A stretch of 64,000 nucleotides of DNA, taken from the NCBI RefSeq assembly GCF_003369915.1, contig NC_046674.1, positions 28,647,657 to 28,711,656 on the forward strand. The letters run 5' to 3'. How positions within the stretch are numbered: the stretch's first letter is position 1; each line of letters starts with the position of its first letter. Of the stretch, positions 1-12,816 are shown one piece after another. The stretch comes from Drosophila miranda. Taxonomy: Eukaryota > Arthropoda > Insecta > Diptera > Drosophilidae. The notes beneath the pieces are model-generated. The model saw only the letters and a list, made by a program, of their open reading frames with translations. It searched no databases and was not told where the DNA came from. The position numbers were made by a program, and so were the translations under genes.

Positions 1-2612
1 CATGAGCCACGGCCCACCACTGGGGCTGGCTCTTTTAAAAGTTTGCGACACGACACACAGCCCCACCGTACCCCGCCCCCCCTCGCATAAGAAAATGAGG
101 CGAGGACGATGGAGAAGTTGAAGTTGAAGTTGGAGCATGCCAAAAATATTGAAATGTAATAAATACGAGAGAAAAAACAAACAACAAGGCAGGTGAGGAT
201 TGAATAGGTGAAGGGTGGTGCTGGGTGGTGCTGGGGGTGATGCAGGGTTGTGTGGGAAAGGGACAGCTGAATTTTTGTGGCACCTGCATCGCGTGCGCAG
301 CTCACTTGTTCCACCATAACTCCCCTCTATCCACTCACACAGTAACTCGACCGCCCATTCTTAGCCCCTTTTTATGATGGCTATAAAAAATATTTGAAAA
401 AACAGGAAGCAATTTTAAAAACTATGGATCAAATCGAGGACAAACAGACAAGGGGCACGTGCATATGTACAAATGTGTGCCCACGGGTGCATGTGCATGT
501 GCACGTGTATGTGTGTGCTTGCGTGTGACGTCATTGATTCTACAAAATTCGCCCATTCATTTTCTTTCCTTAGCTTTCATTTTCCTGTCCCCGCCATTTT
601 CCACGGATTTCCCCCTGTCCTGCTACTCGTTTTTTTTTTTATAATTACGCTCATTATAATTGTATTAAATTTCTGGGGCTTTTTAATTATAACGGTGCTC
701 GAGCGTCTCATTCCCACTCTCTTCCACTCTCTCTCTCTCGCTGTACCGCTCGCACGCTCATTTCCGTTTGGCCTTTGGTGCCCACCTAGCGCCACCTGGC
801 GGCGCAATACGGCAGGAGCCGTAGCAGCGGTGGCGAAACAAATTGCGTTTTTATTAATTAGAAGAAACGGCTCTTGGAAAAAGAGGGGTGGCAAGATGAG
901 GAGAGGAGCAGCGGAGCAGCGGAAGAAATCGCAGCAGCAGCCACCGGCAACCGGCAGCCGGCAACATTTAAGCCTCAAATGGTACCTGGGACACCTTTTT
1001 AACCACACCAGAGAAGAAGGAGCCATTGAGAATTTTCATAGCATTTGAGGATTTTTTTAGTTCCCCCCATCTTTTCAAGGTTAATGAACGAGTATTATAT
1101 TAATTTCCCCCCCTTAAGCGTACCACAGCACCCACCCTCCTTTCACACCCCAACTCCCTGTGGGGCCTCTCTTTTGGCTCATTTATTTCGCTTCTTTTTC
1201 TGTGTGTTCTGCTTCTGTTTTGTCCTTGCTTGTTTCGGGTTGCTGTTTGCACCGTAATCCTAATAAATTTCAACAGCAAGGCCCGAAAATGTCAGGACCC
1301 CGGACCGCGGACGGGCAGGAAACCTGGGTCTGGGTCTGCGGCCGCGGCAATTTCGGATCGTTTTCACATCGATTTTTCTGCTCCTTGCAGTTTTACACGT
1401 GCCGCGCGATGCCGGCGAGGCCGGAAACGGAAGTTGCAAGTGGCATGCGTCGCTGTCTACTGTCAGCTGTCCGCGGTCCGGTCTATCCCATTGTCAGCTG
1501 TTGTAACAGGAAGCCCGCAGAACGAAAAGTTCAAACTGCTCTGGCATTGGTTTTTTTCTGGCTGAGATTCTGGTCTTTTCCCCACGCCGTCTAAGGAACA
1601 TTAATTAGGAAGGCGGCAAGGAGATGACAGTCGCAGGATGTCCCTCGGGGCGGGGGCATGTAACGCTCAGAAGTTGTGTGTGACATTTGAACTTCTCTGC
1701 CACCACACACACAAAGTGGGAGCAGCAGAAGGACCCAATAATCGCTCACATAACTCTGCGTCAGAAAGAGAGAGAGATAGAGAGGGAGTGGGAGATAAAC
1801 GAAGAGGGAATCAATATTGTGGCCCAAGCCAAGTGGAGCCGAACAAGCCCACACCCCCTGTCCATACCCTGTGAAAGTGTCTTTAAATATGTCCACTCAC
1901 TAATTATCCTTTGGACACTCCAAGCCAGCGGACTATTTACGGAGCCACTTACCCGAGACCCAACCCAAGTGCTCAAGGTCGATGTCGATGCTGAGAAGGT
2001 GTGCGTCCAAGAGCCCGAGAGTGGGCAGAAGAGTGTGCCTGATATTCAGTTTCAGTTATTTTTACGACAGGCCCAAGAACCAGGACAAAGACGAAAACGC
2101 AAACCCAAACCGGAGACAGACTTCTGGTATCTTGATTTCCCTTTTCTCTTGTTGCTTTTATTGTTATTAATATTTCATTTCCTTTCGGGGCAAAACTTCC
2201 CCACAAAAGCAGCAGTCCTCGAGCCCCACCGCCCACCGCCCACCACCATCACGCACTCGGAGCAATTGCGTTTTATTATATGCCTTCCCCGTTCCACTCT
2301 TGTTGTGGGCCCACTCTTCGTCCGGGAATTGCGTCGTTTCGTTGCCTAAAACACACACAAAAAATACATTGCATACTTTCGGGCATTTCGTTATATCAAG
2401 TTACAAATTTCAAGGTCAAAGAGCCAGCTGCCAGCTTTCATTTGTCTGTGGCACAGCCAGCCCAGCACGCACCCCACACCCCCAAAAGGGGGAAGGGGGG
2501 GAGATGGAAATGGAAATAAAAGAATCCCCAAACGGGGAACGAGCGGGTGTAAGAGATGTAAATGAAAGGTAGAAAGCAGCAGAGATACCCCCCGGTTAGG
2601 CCAGTTGAATGA

Positions 2613-2651
2613 TGTTTACGTTTACGTCTACGTTCACGTTCACGTTCACGT
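2613..2651. repeat. Degenerate ACGTTC/ACGTTT hexamer array
   Basis: About six consecutive hexamers of the form TTTACG, TCTACG or TTCACG, giving an ACGT core every six bases. The surrounding DNA is unique. It may be a simple minisatellite. The regular ACGT spacing could also act as a cluster of binding sites, but nothing else supports that. Confidence 0.6.
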
Positions 2652-3314
2652 AATGAAATGATTATCCCTACAAAGCATATAAATTAGCATAACCACCCTA
2701 TTAATAGCCCTAGTCAATCCGAATGTGAAACGTGGGAATGTGGAAATGTGGCAGGCTGCACTGGTTGCAAGTCATCCTCGTGGGCTCTAGTGGCGGGGGG
2801 GCGTTTGGGGGGGTGCTTATAAAGGTCATGCGTGAGTTGCTAATCTTCGTACAAGGACAACATTTTGTTTCAGAAACGGAGAACATCGTTTTTAGTGCCC
2901 TTTTTATAGGCCTTTTATAATTATTCCAGGTAATGGCCCATAGGAGAATATGGTTTTCCTTGAATGAATCTAAGAATATGTCTTCAGACTCAAAGAATCC
3001 GTAATTGATCGATACTTATCGTTATTGATCGGTTGTTCATTTGCATACCCTGCCTTGGCTGAAACAGGGCTGTTGCCTCTTGAAAGTGTCTTCAATGAAA
3101 CTCCAGGAATCACATCTCAATATATCATTAACCGCAATTACCACTCTTTGTCGATATTCGTCGATTGTTTAATGAAATATCCAGTTCTGGGAGGCTCAAG
3201 GCTGTTGGTTCTGCGAAGAACATTTTCTTTAAAGGCAACCCCACTTTAATTAAGTCTCTTTTCTGGACCCCCGTCAGCTGGCACTAAGGCCAAAAGGTGT
3301 TCTTGGTTCTAGCC

Positions 3315-3340
3315 TGTTGTTGTTGTTGTTGTTGTTGTTG
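3315..3340. repeat. (TTG)n microsatellite
   Basis: Eight TTG/TGT units in a row, followed by CTGTTGG. There is no sign that it is translated, since the frames on both sides are short. Confidence 0.8.
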
Positions 3341-4174
3341 CTGTTGGTGGCGCTACCGTGGCAGCTATTAAGGCGCCACCTGCTGGGCGTTGGTTGCGTT
3401 TTATTTGAACTGAACTGTTCTTCGTCGTCGTCGTCGTTCGCCACTCGCTATCGCTGTTGCTGCCACTGTCGTACGTGTTGTGATACCCTGCCAAGGAGTG
3501 CCCTCTCATTTGTTCACCAATGTTAGCCCCCCGACCTCGCCAAGGCTCTTATCAATCACACGAATCGATAAGTCCTGAAAGATCATGCAATATGTACATA
3601 TGTCTGCCAAATCGTAGATCCTACACACAGATACAAATGGCAGAGAAAAAAAACGGACACAATTTTGAATTAAATTCAATCCACTTTGATTGAAATATAA
3701 GTAATACAGTACATATCTAATCTAAATAAATGTGAAACACTTTAAACTTTGAAGTGTTAAAGTGGGTGTTACATGTGTTAAAGTGTATGAGAAATGCATT
3801 TAGTCAATATTTTATTTTGTATATGTATGAAAATTAATGTCTGAATGTAGATCAAATATTGTGAAAGGAACATAAACACTTCCATTTTACCATTTCCGCT
3901 CTCGGTGCAAATATATTTGGCATAAATGCTTAAATCTAAGTGTAACTATTTGATTGTCAGGTCTACCACGTTCCACTACGGTCTACCACTACCGTATACC
4001 ATACATATGTGTGCTCTAGTTCTTCTGGTTAGTATATTTCATGTTTCGACTTTGGTCGTCCCTATCTTTCCTTTCGGGTTGTTGTATGGAAAGGGACACA
4101 CTGCAGGGGCTCATTGTGGCACAAGTTTTTGGCGTAAATCGATGCGGCAGCCACAGCAACATAAAGTAGATGGC

Positions 4175-4198
4175 AACACACACACACACACACACACT
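4175..4198. repeat. (CA)n microsatellite
   Basis: About twelve CA dinucleotides, a typical Drosophila dinucleotide repeat. Confidence 0.85.
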
Positions 4199-4408
4199 GG
4201 GAAGGGGGCAGAGGGGGCATGATGGGATGGATTGGAGTAGGATGGTACATACTACCTTCTTCTTAGTACCATTCCTCCGTTTTTTGAGTGTCACTTTGGA
4301 TTGTGAGCGGCTTTGACACGTGGCAAGTTAAATTGAAATGCCGCCGACATCGCTGTACACATCTATTAGGAGAACGGAGAACGGCGAAAGGAGAAAGTGG
4401 ACAGGAGG

Positions 4409-4442
4409 GATGGGGCATGGGGCATGGGGCATGGGGCATGGG
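4409..4442. repeat. (GGGGCAT)n tandem repeat
   Basis: A 7-bp unit GGGGCAT repeated about four to five times without interruption, a short minisatellite with likely length polymorphism. Confidence 0.8.
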
Positions 4443-5093
4443 TCGTTTCGCCCAAGGCGGCACTTAGCATTGCCAAACTGCCGAAAGAAGGAAAATGTCA
4501 CCTACAAAAGCCGGATAGAGACTGCAACTGCCAAAAGGGGATTGAAAAGGACCCCAAAAGGATATACCGTGGCATCCTCTGATTTACACTGTTTTCGTTT
4601 TGGTTTTGCCTGCTCCCACAGCTCCTCACAGATTCATATGGAAATGAATGTTGGCGGCAGGGGTGAGTGGCTCTTGGCTCTGGTCAGAATGATAACCGCA
4701 GGATCCCCACAGTCGCATTCGCCATTGTGTCTCAGAGCCAAGAGCAAATTCAATAAAGTCCGCCAGTCCGCAGCAGTTTTTGCAGCATTTGTCAGTTGCC
4801 AAATGGCTAACATGTCCTTCTGTCTCAGCCCTCGGCCCCCACACTGCTCCAGTGCTGCTCTCCAACTGCTCTCCAAACTGCCATTCAGACAGCCATTCAG
4901 TCCGTCAGTCAGCCATTCAGTCGTTCAGTCAGTCAGGCATGCAGTCAGTTGGCCAATTAAACGATAAACCCAAGAGAGGGCTAGGGCTGGCTGGCTGGAT
5001 GGCTGGCTGGCAGGCCAAACGAGGACGCACATTAGAGCCAGGCCCGAAAGGACAGGCCAGAAAGGATTTATGCAGTGCGGCACACACAAACCC

Positions 5094-5102
5094 ACAAACA
5101 CA

Positions 5103-5140
<38 letters not shown>
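5094..5140. repeat. (CA)n microsatellite
   Basis: An interrupted then pure CA repeat of about 40 bases (CACAAACAC blocks followed by continuous CA). Confidence 0.85.
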
Positions 5141-6154
5141 CGGAGAGTGGGTCAGCAGTTGTACAACAATTCTATCCGAGTTGTGTGTGAGTGCGTGTCT
5201 GCGACTGTCCTCAATATATATTGGAAGAACCCATAAATAAATAAGCCATAAAACGCTAACGAACAAATATTATAGCCAAGTGCGGGGACACGGGCACGAC
5301 CCAGGATATCATCTCGATCATAGTCACCCTCCCAGACCTTCCAACGACTGTGCCTTCGATACTCCCTGCATCGCACTTAAGCCCAGCCAAAGGTGGAAAT
5401 TTTCTGTGGCTCTATTGCATCATGCTCCCGGTACCACACCTCTCTGTGCAGCAGCGTCTTGTGGGAGCACCACCATCCATCATGAAATGCCAATGTGCAT
5501 TAATTGAACCGCCCACACACACAGCACCCACTAGAGCAGCTGCTGGCGATGCAAATTGCATAAAAGGTCGCCCCTAATGAGGGGGGCAAGATTATTGCAA
5601 CTGATTGATGGACACTGCAGTGATGGAGGAGCTGCCAGCCCAGACTGGGCCTCGGATCGATCCAGCAATCAGATTAATCAGGGGGCCCCAAGACGAAGCC
5701 GCAAAAGCAAATCGAATTCAAATTACGGTGCCACAACACGCTCTGCGGATAACTAAAAGGACAAGTGAGGTCAGCGTCAGCCGGGTGCCGAGTGCCGGGT
5801 GCCCGGGCCAGGCAACACTCAAATTACAGGACAGCCACGCCCAAGCCCAGCCACAGTCCCAGCCCCAACCGCCCCCCGCACAGTTAGAGATACATAATTG
5901 GCGAAATAACAGGCCAGGCCTACAGATCGGAAATTACTTAACCCACAAAAGCGGCTGCCAAAAATACAAAAACAGAAGTTCAGAGGCCGCGGCAGGCGGC
6001 AGGCTCCAGTCTCCAGTCTCCCGTCTGCCTCGTGCAGCATACGCACAGGCAAGGCGGCTCATTCATTCTTCATTCCCCAGCTCTGCCTGCGCACCTCCTG
6101 CTCCCATTTGGCATTGTTCCCCTCAGTCTTTTTCCCCTTTTCTATGTTCTTTTT

Positions 6155-6430
6155 ATACCCGGTACTTAAAGAGCAGAGGGTAATACTCATTTCGTGTGAA
6201 TGTATGTAACGTCCAGAAGGTACGAGTAATTTTGGATTATTTTACCTACCAGATCTGCAGAATGTTCGGTTCGATTTCGGTGGGATCATCATTATGGCCA
6301 GAATAAACAAAAAAAGTTGAGGTGCTTCTATCGTTTGGCTCTTTGAACACCTGGCATTCGAGCACCATGAATGCCGCTTTGGAGCATATACTTTTGCGAT
6401 CCATACGCAGATCACATACACTCAGACAAC
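6155..6430. mobile_element. Helitron-like dispersed repeat fragment
   Basis: It opens with a TATACCCGGTACTTAAAG phrase and carries GTAACGTCCAGAAGG, shared with the larger element at about 12,880. It also has a block around 6,330-6,363 (TTTGAACACCTGGC) shared with 8,972-9,006, and a GCCAGAATAAACAAA phrase related to 7,775 and 13,228. These shared phrases mark a dispersed family of the Drosophila ISY/SGM/DINE-1-like (non-autonomous Helitron) type. The class is inferred from memory of such repeats; the sharing within the window is seen directly. No coding capacity. Confidence 0.55.
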
Positions 6431-8089
6431 AAATGGCATGATAAAGAGAAACACAACCAAATTTAACTGAAAATAAGTACTTTGATATAGGTAAAAAATT
6501 TGTATATGGGTATTTTTAATATGGCACATATTTAATACAAATATCCAAACATAATATATTACATTTGAAGGAAATTTAAATATGATATGTGAGTGAAAAC
6601 ATTTTCCTTGCACAATTTCCCCTTCCTGTCGAAATATTAAAATCTGAGTGTAACTATTCTAATCTCATGGCTTTTTTGTCTGGGCATATATCGATACATC
6701 GATGCTGAGAACTGAGTATCTTAGTGTCGAGGCTTGTGTGCATGGACCCAACCGTTCCGACCGGCTATAAGTCATACATACTATATACATATGTACATAT
6801 GTACACCCTTTTGTTGTGGGTGCTCCAAATATCTTGCTGAAACTTTACATGGCACCACTATCATACATACTCGGATCTTCTTTGAGATAAGTGCAACAAA
6901 ATCATTTAGAAATCGACTCTGCAAGTGTATGAAATGCTTCGGCCCCTGGAAACTAGTCTTACTTAAGGATTTCTTGGGCGCTTGTGGATACAACCTCAGA
7001 CTTTGGACAGTATAATGTATCTGCAACATCTTGTTGTTGCAGTTGCAGTTGCAGTTTTTGTTGTTGCATAATTTTCTGCAAGGCTTTGGCATTGTTCTGT
7101 CCCACTCGCTTACAAGGAGCAGAGAGAAAGGGGGGAAAGGACAGCAGCTGCTATGCAACTCCCGCGAAAGCCAACTTTAGTTTCAGTTTTACATTTAAGC
7201 TTTGTTTGGCGCCATGGGGAAGCCGCTGAAGTAGGGGAAGTATAGAGTGGGCAGTGGAGAATGGAGAGGGAGAGGGTCTTCAATGGTAGGTGCTTGGCCG
7301 GGCATGTTTAACGGCTTGTTGGCCACTTTACGCCCCGTTGTACGCGTCGCAGCCGCAGCCGCAGCCGCAGCGGCACCCCCCTCTGTAAAACGAGTAAAAG
7401 AACGAGCACAAAATTTACAACAACAAAAACACCAACAAAATAAGAAGAATGGCGCACAAGCACATACAAGTGCACACGAATGCAGACACATTCCCATACA
7501 CACAACTATTTATAAATACACGAGCCTTCGTGTTAATTAAGAGTGTGTTCCAGAAACCGCCACACACTTTTTCACCACCTCAAAACTGAAACTCCTGCTT
7601 TTCTCCTTTAAATACAAACACGTTGATAAAAATTTCCTTTAGCATGTTTACCTGTTTCATGGAATGCTGTGTCATCTTCAGCTTTAAAGACACGAGAAAA
7701 CCGAAGATGCAGGATCATAAACCACGATCGTTTCAACTGGATTGCAGAAACACGTTGCGATCGAATTATTAGTATAGCCAAAATAAACAAACCAAGTTAA
7801 AGTGCATATGGCCATTCGATATATTTGTATTTTCTATATTTATTGAAAGTTTAACCAATTAACCATTAGCTTTGTTGTGCAAAAGTTAATTTTTTCGGTA
7901 TTCTGTGATATTTTTATAGCCATGTTTTCCTTTTTTATTATCTCCTATATAAACTATATATGATTCTCCCACAAAGTGTCTCTAAATATTGAGAAAATGA
8001 AATATCTAAACAGAAGTCCCAGAAAATGGCCAATCGGCTAATGGTATATATTTTAATTTTTGCTAGCCTAGAAAAAAACATGAAAAGTT
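6431..8089. other. Non-coding; repeat debris and GC-rich patch
   Basis: No gene recognised. About 7,650-7,830 holds another degraded piece of the Helitron-like family (GACACGAGAAAACCGAAGATG and TATAGCCAAAATAAACAAAC phrases). 7,340-7,375 is a GCAGCC-type trinucleotide tract. The remainder is AT-rich. Confidence 0.5.
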
Positions 8090-8099
8090 TTTATATTTA

Positions 8100-8635
8100 A
8101 TAATAATAGCTTACTAAGTGTCTCTGAATAACATCAACATTCCACAAACCATCGAAGTAACATACCTTGGAGTCCATTTGGAAGCGATAAGAAGTTTACT
8201 AAAATTGAAAGTCAGTAATATAATGAAGCCTATGTGGCTGACAAACGTCCGTCCGCCACTAAAACTGGAGTGCAAAGTAATTTTGTACAATGCAGCTCTG
8301 AAACCAATTTGGACATATGGCTCCGAACTATGGGGAAACGCTTGCATTAGTAATATAGAAGTAGTCCAGAGGACTCAATCGAAGATACTCTGAGAACTAT
8401 CACTGGTATCACTATCATGGCACATACGGAAAGAAAATATTCATAAAGACTTAAATGTAGGATCAGCTCAAGGTGAAATCGATATTGTTACAGCAAAATA
8501 TCAGGTCACACTTGGTCTCAGGCCTTTGACTTGGCACACTAGCCATACACGACTCCGGCGAAGAGAGCTCTCACCCACCAATAGTAGTTAGGACCGTACT
8601 CTAAACAAGAGGGAAGATTCGATAAATAAAATACC
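8100..8635 (+). mobile_element. Jockey-type LINE reverse transcriptase relic
   Basis: Positions 8,118-8,393 encode a 91-residue piece resembling the C-terminal part of Jockey-clade ORF2: a YLGVHL motif, then an LYNAALKPIWTYGSELWG stretch, then NIEVVQRTQSKIL. After a stop, the same homology appears to resume in another frame to about 8,590 (IHKDLNV, then TRLRRRELS), so at least one frameshift or stop has accumulated. It ends in a short A-rich stretch near 8,640, fitting a LINE tail. Endonuclease and catalytic RT motifs are absent. It is a severely 5'-truncated dead copy with no link to neighbouring genes. Confidence 0.75.
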
Positions 8636-8939
8636 GTAATACAAAAAAATAAAAAAACGTATCTAATAATTTGGAAAATTGACGCCAAATACTACATATA
8701 TTAGTACAAAAAATGTTATATAGATAGTCCCACCCGATTCGCAGAGTTTTGCAATCTTGTAATCCAAGCTAAAACAACCAGTTTTGTTTTTGGTAAATTA
8801 ACGTCAGGTCATATTTTGGCTTCGATCTTTAAAACCGTACGTTTGACTATTATAATTTATTTTTTGTATGAATATATGGCCTCTTAATTAATATGCAAAA
8901 GTTTTTCAAAAGATGACTTTTTCATTTAGATTTTTGTAT

Positions 8940-9110
8940 ATTTTTCCGTACGTCAAAATGGAAGTGCCCATATGTCGTTTGGTTCTTTGAACACCTGGCT
9001 TTCGAACTCTGTTAATCGTAAAGAAACACGCTTTTGGGTTCATACTTTCACGATGGATATAAATCGAATTATTTGATATATAAAAACTGAGTGCTGGGTA
9101 TTAAATCGCC
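8940..9110. mobile_element. Helitron-like dispersed repeat fragment
   Basis: It shares the TCTTTGAACACCTGGC block and flanking order with 6,330-6,363, so it is a second copy of the same family segment. It follows the Jockey-type relic. No ORF. Confidence 0.45.
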
Positions 9111-9421
9111 TGGACGTTTTTTTTCGTTTCTTTCTGTGTTCCAGAAATCGGTCAATGAAAAACACCGCTAAAATTTAACAATTTCCTCCCCATTGTTTAA
9201 GATTTCTGGAATGTTTTCTCTACCTTTCTCTCCTTAACTCTTTCGTTCTGCCCTCTTCTGTTCGCTTCGCCCTTTGCCACTGCTGGTTGTGGGCGTGGCA
9301 GGAGGCAAATCAAAGACCACGTTTGTGCCCGCCCGAATGCAATATGTTTTAAATGCCAAGCAACTATGGCGGGGACGCCCATTAAAAGTACAAATACACA
9401 AGTAAATATACACATTTGTAC

Positions 9422-9464
9422 CCCATAGCCCATAGCCCATAGCCCATAGCCCGCAGCCCATAGC
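9422..9464. repeat. (CCCATAG)n tandem repeat
   Basis: A 7-bp unit CCCATAG repeated about six times with one substitution. Confidence 0.8.
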
Positions 9465-9630
9465 ACATGTAGGAGGAGTATATACACATTCATATGCTTA
9501 TGGAAATATCCCATGCATAGTATGTATTTTGTAAAGGGGGATTGCGACGCGCCAGTGAATCGCCAAGTGCTCTACAGAAAGTGCAGGGAAAATGTGAAAA
9601 GCGGCGACAAATGTGTGCAGGGGTAGGAGG

Positions 9631-9672
9631 ATGAGGACGAGGGCGAGGACGAGGACGAGGGCGAGGACGAGG
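9631..9672. repeat. (GAGGAC/GAGGGC)n tandem repeat
   Basis: A purine-rich hexamer array of about seven units. It yields an arginine/proline-type artefact frame on either strand. Confidence 0.75.
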
Positions 9673-10269
9673 GGCACAGAGAAAGGGGTGAGGGGGCACT
9701 TCAAGCGGTGCCTGCTCGCATGTGGAAATAAATCTGACTTTTCACCCGTCCAGCGGTCAAGCCGGCATGGGGGAATGGACTCATCTCCACCATCTGCCGC
9801 TCTTCATCTGGCAATCGATCCAACAGTCCATCAATCAACGATTGCACTGTCGAAGGACCCATCCAGCAGGTGGCACTCACTCACTCGACTCTCAGCTCTT
9901 TGTCTAGACATCTGTCAGAGTCAGGAGGCATTTTGATTTAATCCAGTGTCTCCCGTCCCGATTTCTTCCCATTGGTCTCTCCTGCTTCCCCACTTCCCCT
10001 TTGGAGCCATGGCGTCATCAGAAGTCGGAGCGGCGTTAAGGGACGGGCGGTCTCCCCATCGCAGTTCCCCCACAGCTGTTCGCGCTGGCATTAGCCGTTA
10101 GCCGGGGAATCGGTGAAAGCTTTTGGGCCATCTGTTTTCTTTTTGTTTTCGCTGCCCCTATGGTATATAGGGGGAAAGCTCATCCAGCGCCTGGAACGTT
10201 GGCCACGTGTCCAGTGGAAGGACCTCTCGCTTGCACTTGCACTCTCTCTGTATCTTTGTATCTCTGTTA

Positions 10270-10312
10270 CTCTCTCTCTCTCCCTCTCTCGCTCGCTCTC
10301 TCTCTCTCTCTA
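10270..10312. repeat. CT/GA dinucleotide tract
   Basis: About 40 bases of nearly pure CT. Such GA/CT tracts on the Drosophila X can bind GAGA factor or CLAMP and resemble MSL recognition elements. No function is demonstrated here. Confidence 0.8.
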
Positions 10313-12712
10313 TTTTTTACTTTGAGAGGAGTAAAAGCTTGGCCCAGTCTCAGTGTGGGCTCTCTTTTAGAAACGGAAGCCGTAAAATAAAAAGCCGGCA
10401 AGCGGCTGACAGAGATGGAGATGTTTGCGCGAGAGGGACGGAGCACATTTTTGTGCTCCCCTGCCGCGCCTGGCGCGCCTGGCGCACCTACCACTCTCTC
10501 TGCAACAGCTCTCTGTTCTTGCAACATTCTAACATTATGTCATACCCGAAATTGTTGCTGTTGTTGCTGTTGCGTCTGAGGGACAAGTTGTGGCATGAAA
10601 TTATGATATGGAATTATTCTCGGATGGATAACGACGAGAATGGGGAATGGTAAATGGAAATGACGATGATGATGGGATGATGTATCCCCATTATGTCCTT
10701 GTCATTGTCCTTGTCCTTGTCGCTGTCAGGAAAGCAGCACAAAGCACAGCCATGAAAATGTTGTGTGCAACATATTCGATGACTCCTCGTCGTCGTTCAC
10801 GGTTCAGTGTCCGTTGGGGCTCTCTTGATCCCCCGTTGAAAATCATTGAAAATCATTCATGTGCTTCTTTGGAGGATAACGCCAGCAGAAAGACAGCAGG
10901 AGGATGCGGATGTCGAGTAGGAGGTAAAGGGGGAGAGAGGATAAGCCAGCAGAAAAGGCAGAAGGATGCGGAAGAGGAGTAGCCAGAAAATGAGCCGAAA
11001 GATGTGGTAGAAGGGAACGTCGGATTCTGGCTACAGGGAAAGCTCTCTGGAAAAGACACCCACGAATATGCATAAATTACGATTGTGAATAAATTGTCCG
11101 CCCAAGGGAACTGGGCCGCCTGTCCGCCTGTAGAGCTCTCCACTCGCACAGCAGTAAGCATCCTTTAAATGATTCTTATTCCTCATTCTGGAGGAGACTC
11201 CTCACTCCTTTGGGCTTAGGCCTCTAGTCTGAGTAGTGATACATCCTGCTTACCCGGCAACTTTTTGCGATATTCTGAAAGAGAATTCACCTTATTTTTG
11301 GGAGGAACGAACACCCCAACCCCCACCTCCTCCCACACCCCCACTCGTCCTCCTCCTGTGAGCTTAGCACTTGGCTGAAATCCGCTTAAATGCCATTTCC
11401 GGCACAACAAAAGTGTTGCCTACTTTTTGTCGCCATTTAGCCGGACGGAGCATTGAAATGTGCGGCCAAAAAAGAAGCCGCAGGCTTTCCAGGGAGACGG
11501 GGAGGGTTAGGTCTAGGGTATGTGTGTGTCTGTGTGTGTGTGTGTGTGTATCTCAAAAGCAACGAAGGGACGTCGTCGAGGCTGAGACTGAGGCTGAGTC
11601 TGAATTGAGTTTACTGGGGGGACAAGTACAGTTGCCGCTTCTTTTGTTAGTCCCCGACGCCCCCGCCTGGGGGCCAGCTGCAATGCAGTTGCCATATATT
11701 CATTGCACTGCCTTTTCCCCGCTCCTCTAGCCTTCCAAGTCAACCCAACATTACTGTTGACAAAATTTTATTTCTTTTGAATTTTTGGGTTGGAGCGGAT
11801 GAGTGCAGGAGAGTGCAGAGGTTGCCTCCGGGGCTAGTTGCATTGAGGCTTAAATATCCACACTTGACACTCCCCGGCAATCGTCCCTGTCACATCCATT
11901 GTCCTGCTGTCCAGAACTGGGCTCTAGGACTATCATTCCTTTGTTTGGCGTTGAAACCTCCCCCTTGCACCTCCTCGCTCTGACATGTTAATTGGGTGCA
12001 GCCCGTACTCTTGAAACCCGAGTCCTGTGTGCTCAAAAAGGATTAACCTCTTCCTTGGGCATACATATGTATGTATATCATTCCTGTGCTAACATTTAAA
12101 ACAAAACGAGTGGGAACGTGGGAACGGCCCTAGCCGCGGCTCTACATATGTATGTATGTAGGCGATACTCATTTAGTATATGTATATGTGAGCTTGCTCT
12201 TACATCTGTCTCTTGTTCTCTATTCTCACACCAACACCAACCGTTTTTTGGCGCTCCTCTCCGCCCACTGGGCACTCTGCACGAGGAAGAGTGTATGCCG
12301 CTGCACTTTCATTTCTTCCTTCTCGCTATAATAGCTATCCGATCTGACTCAGACTCGGCAATCTTTTAGATATGGTCATTCGCTATGATTCTGCGTTTTG
12401 GTTTTTGGTTGCTCTAGCTCGTATAGTCTGTAAGACCTAGGCGCTCATCGGGACTGACGACCGGACAGACAGTCATGGCTATATCGACTCGGCAGTTGAT
12501 GTTGATCAAGAATACATATTTTGTTTCCTCCTTCCCACAGGAATTAGTATTGTAAATAAAACGGCTACAGCAAAGTACATATATGTATGTATATTAATTT
12601 TGTGATCAAAAATACATCCATACATACATACATATGAATGTAGTATAAGTTTCTTCTATTTTCGCACTTCAAAAATATATTTTCTTAAGTCTTTGATCAG
12701 AAAAGAGAATAC

Positions 12713-12717
12713 AAAAA
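12713..12717 (-). terminator. Pol III terminator of the tRNA-Glu gene
   Basis: A run of five T on the minus strand, about 17 bases after the 3' end of the tRNA, the expected RNA polymerase III stop signal. Confidence 0.6.
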
Positions 12718-12733
12718 TAAACATTTTATAAAC

Positions 12734-12805
12734 TTCCCATACCGGGAATTGAACCCGGGCCTCCCGGGTGAGAGCCGGGTATCCTAACCACTAGACAATA
12801 TGGGA
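12734..12805 (-). tRNA. tRNA:Glu-CTC: tRNA-Glu (anticodon CTC)
   Basis: 72 nt reading 5'-TCCCATATTG... on the minus strand. The acceptor stem TCCCATA pairs with TATGGGA. The D arm contains TAGTGGTTAGG (internal A box), the anticodon loop is CTCTCAC with anticodon CTC, and the T arm contains GGTTCAATTCC (B box). There is no intron and CCA is not encoded, as in eukaryotes. It inserts glutamate at GAG codons. All arms pair without visible damage, so the gene looks functional. A Helitron-like repeat begins about a dozen bases upstream of its 5' end. Confidence 0.96.
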
Positions 12806-12816
12806 CTGTCAATATT

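Larger units (their letters stand above)
1..6154. other. Non-coding region rich in simple repeats
   Basis: I see no convincing exon here on either strand. The open frames are short, low in complexity and unlike known families. The stretch holds several microsatellites and hexamer arrays (listed separately) and C-rich and T-rich runs, as expected of Drosophila intergenic or long-intron DNA. It could include distal regulatory sequence or introns of a gene outside the window, which cannot be decided from sequence alone. Confidence 0.6.
9111..12733. other. Non-coding; simple repeats
   Basis: No gene recognised. It includes a (CCCATAG)n array, a (GAGGAC)n array, a 40-base CT tract, a GT tract at 11,520-11,548, and TATGTATG-type AT-rich runs near 12,060-12,170. 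Long open frames here (for example 10,207-10,653) run through these low-complexity stretches and look accidental. Confidence 0.55.

Noticed and set aside
5095..5140. CRISPR-like or tandem repeat array
   Set aside because: A plain CA microsatellite. No spaced repeats of CRISPR type exist in this eukaryotic window.
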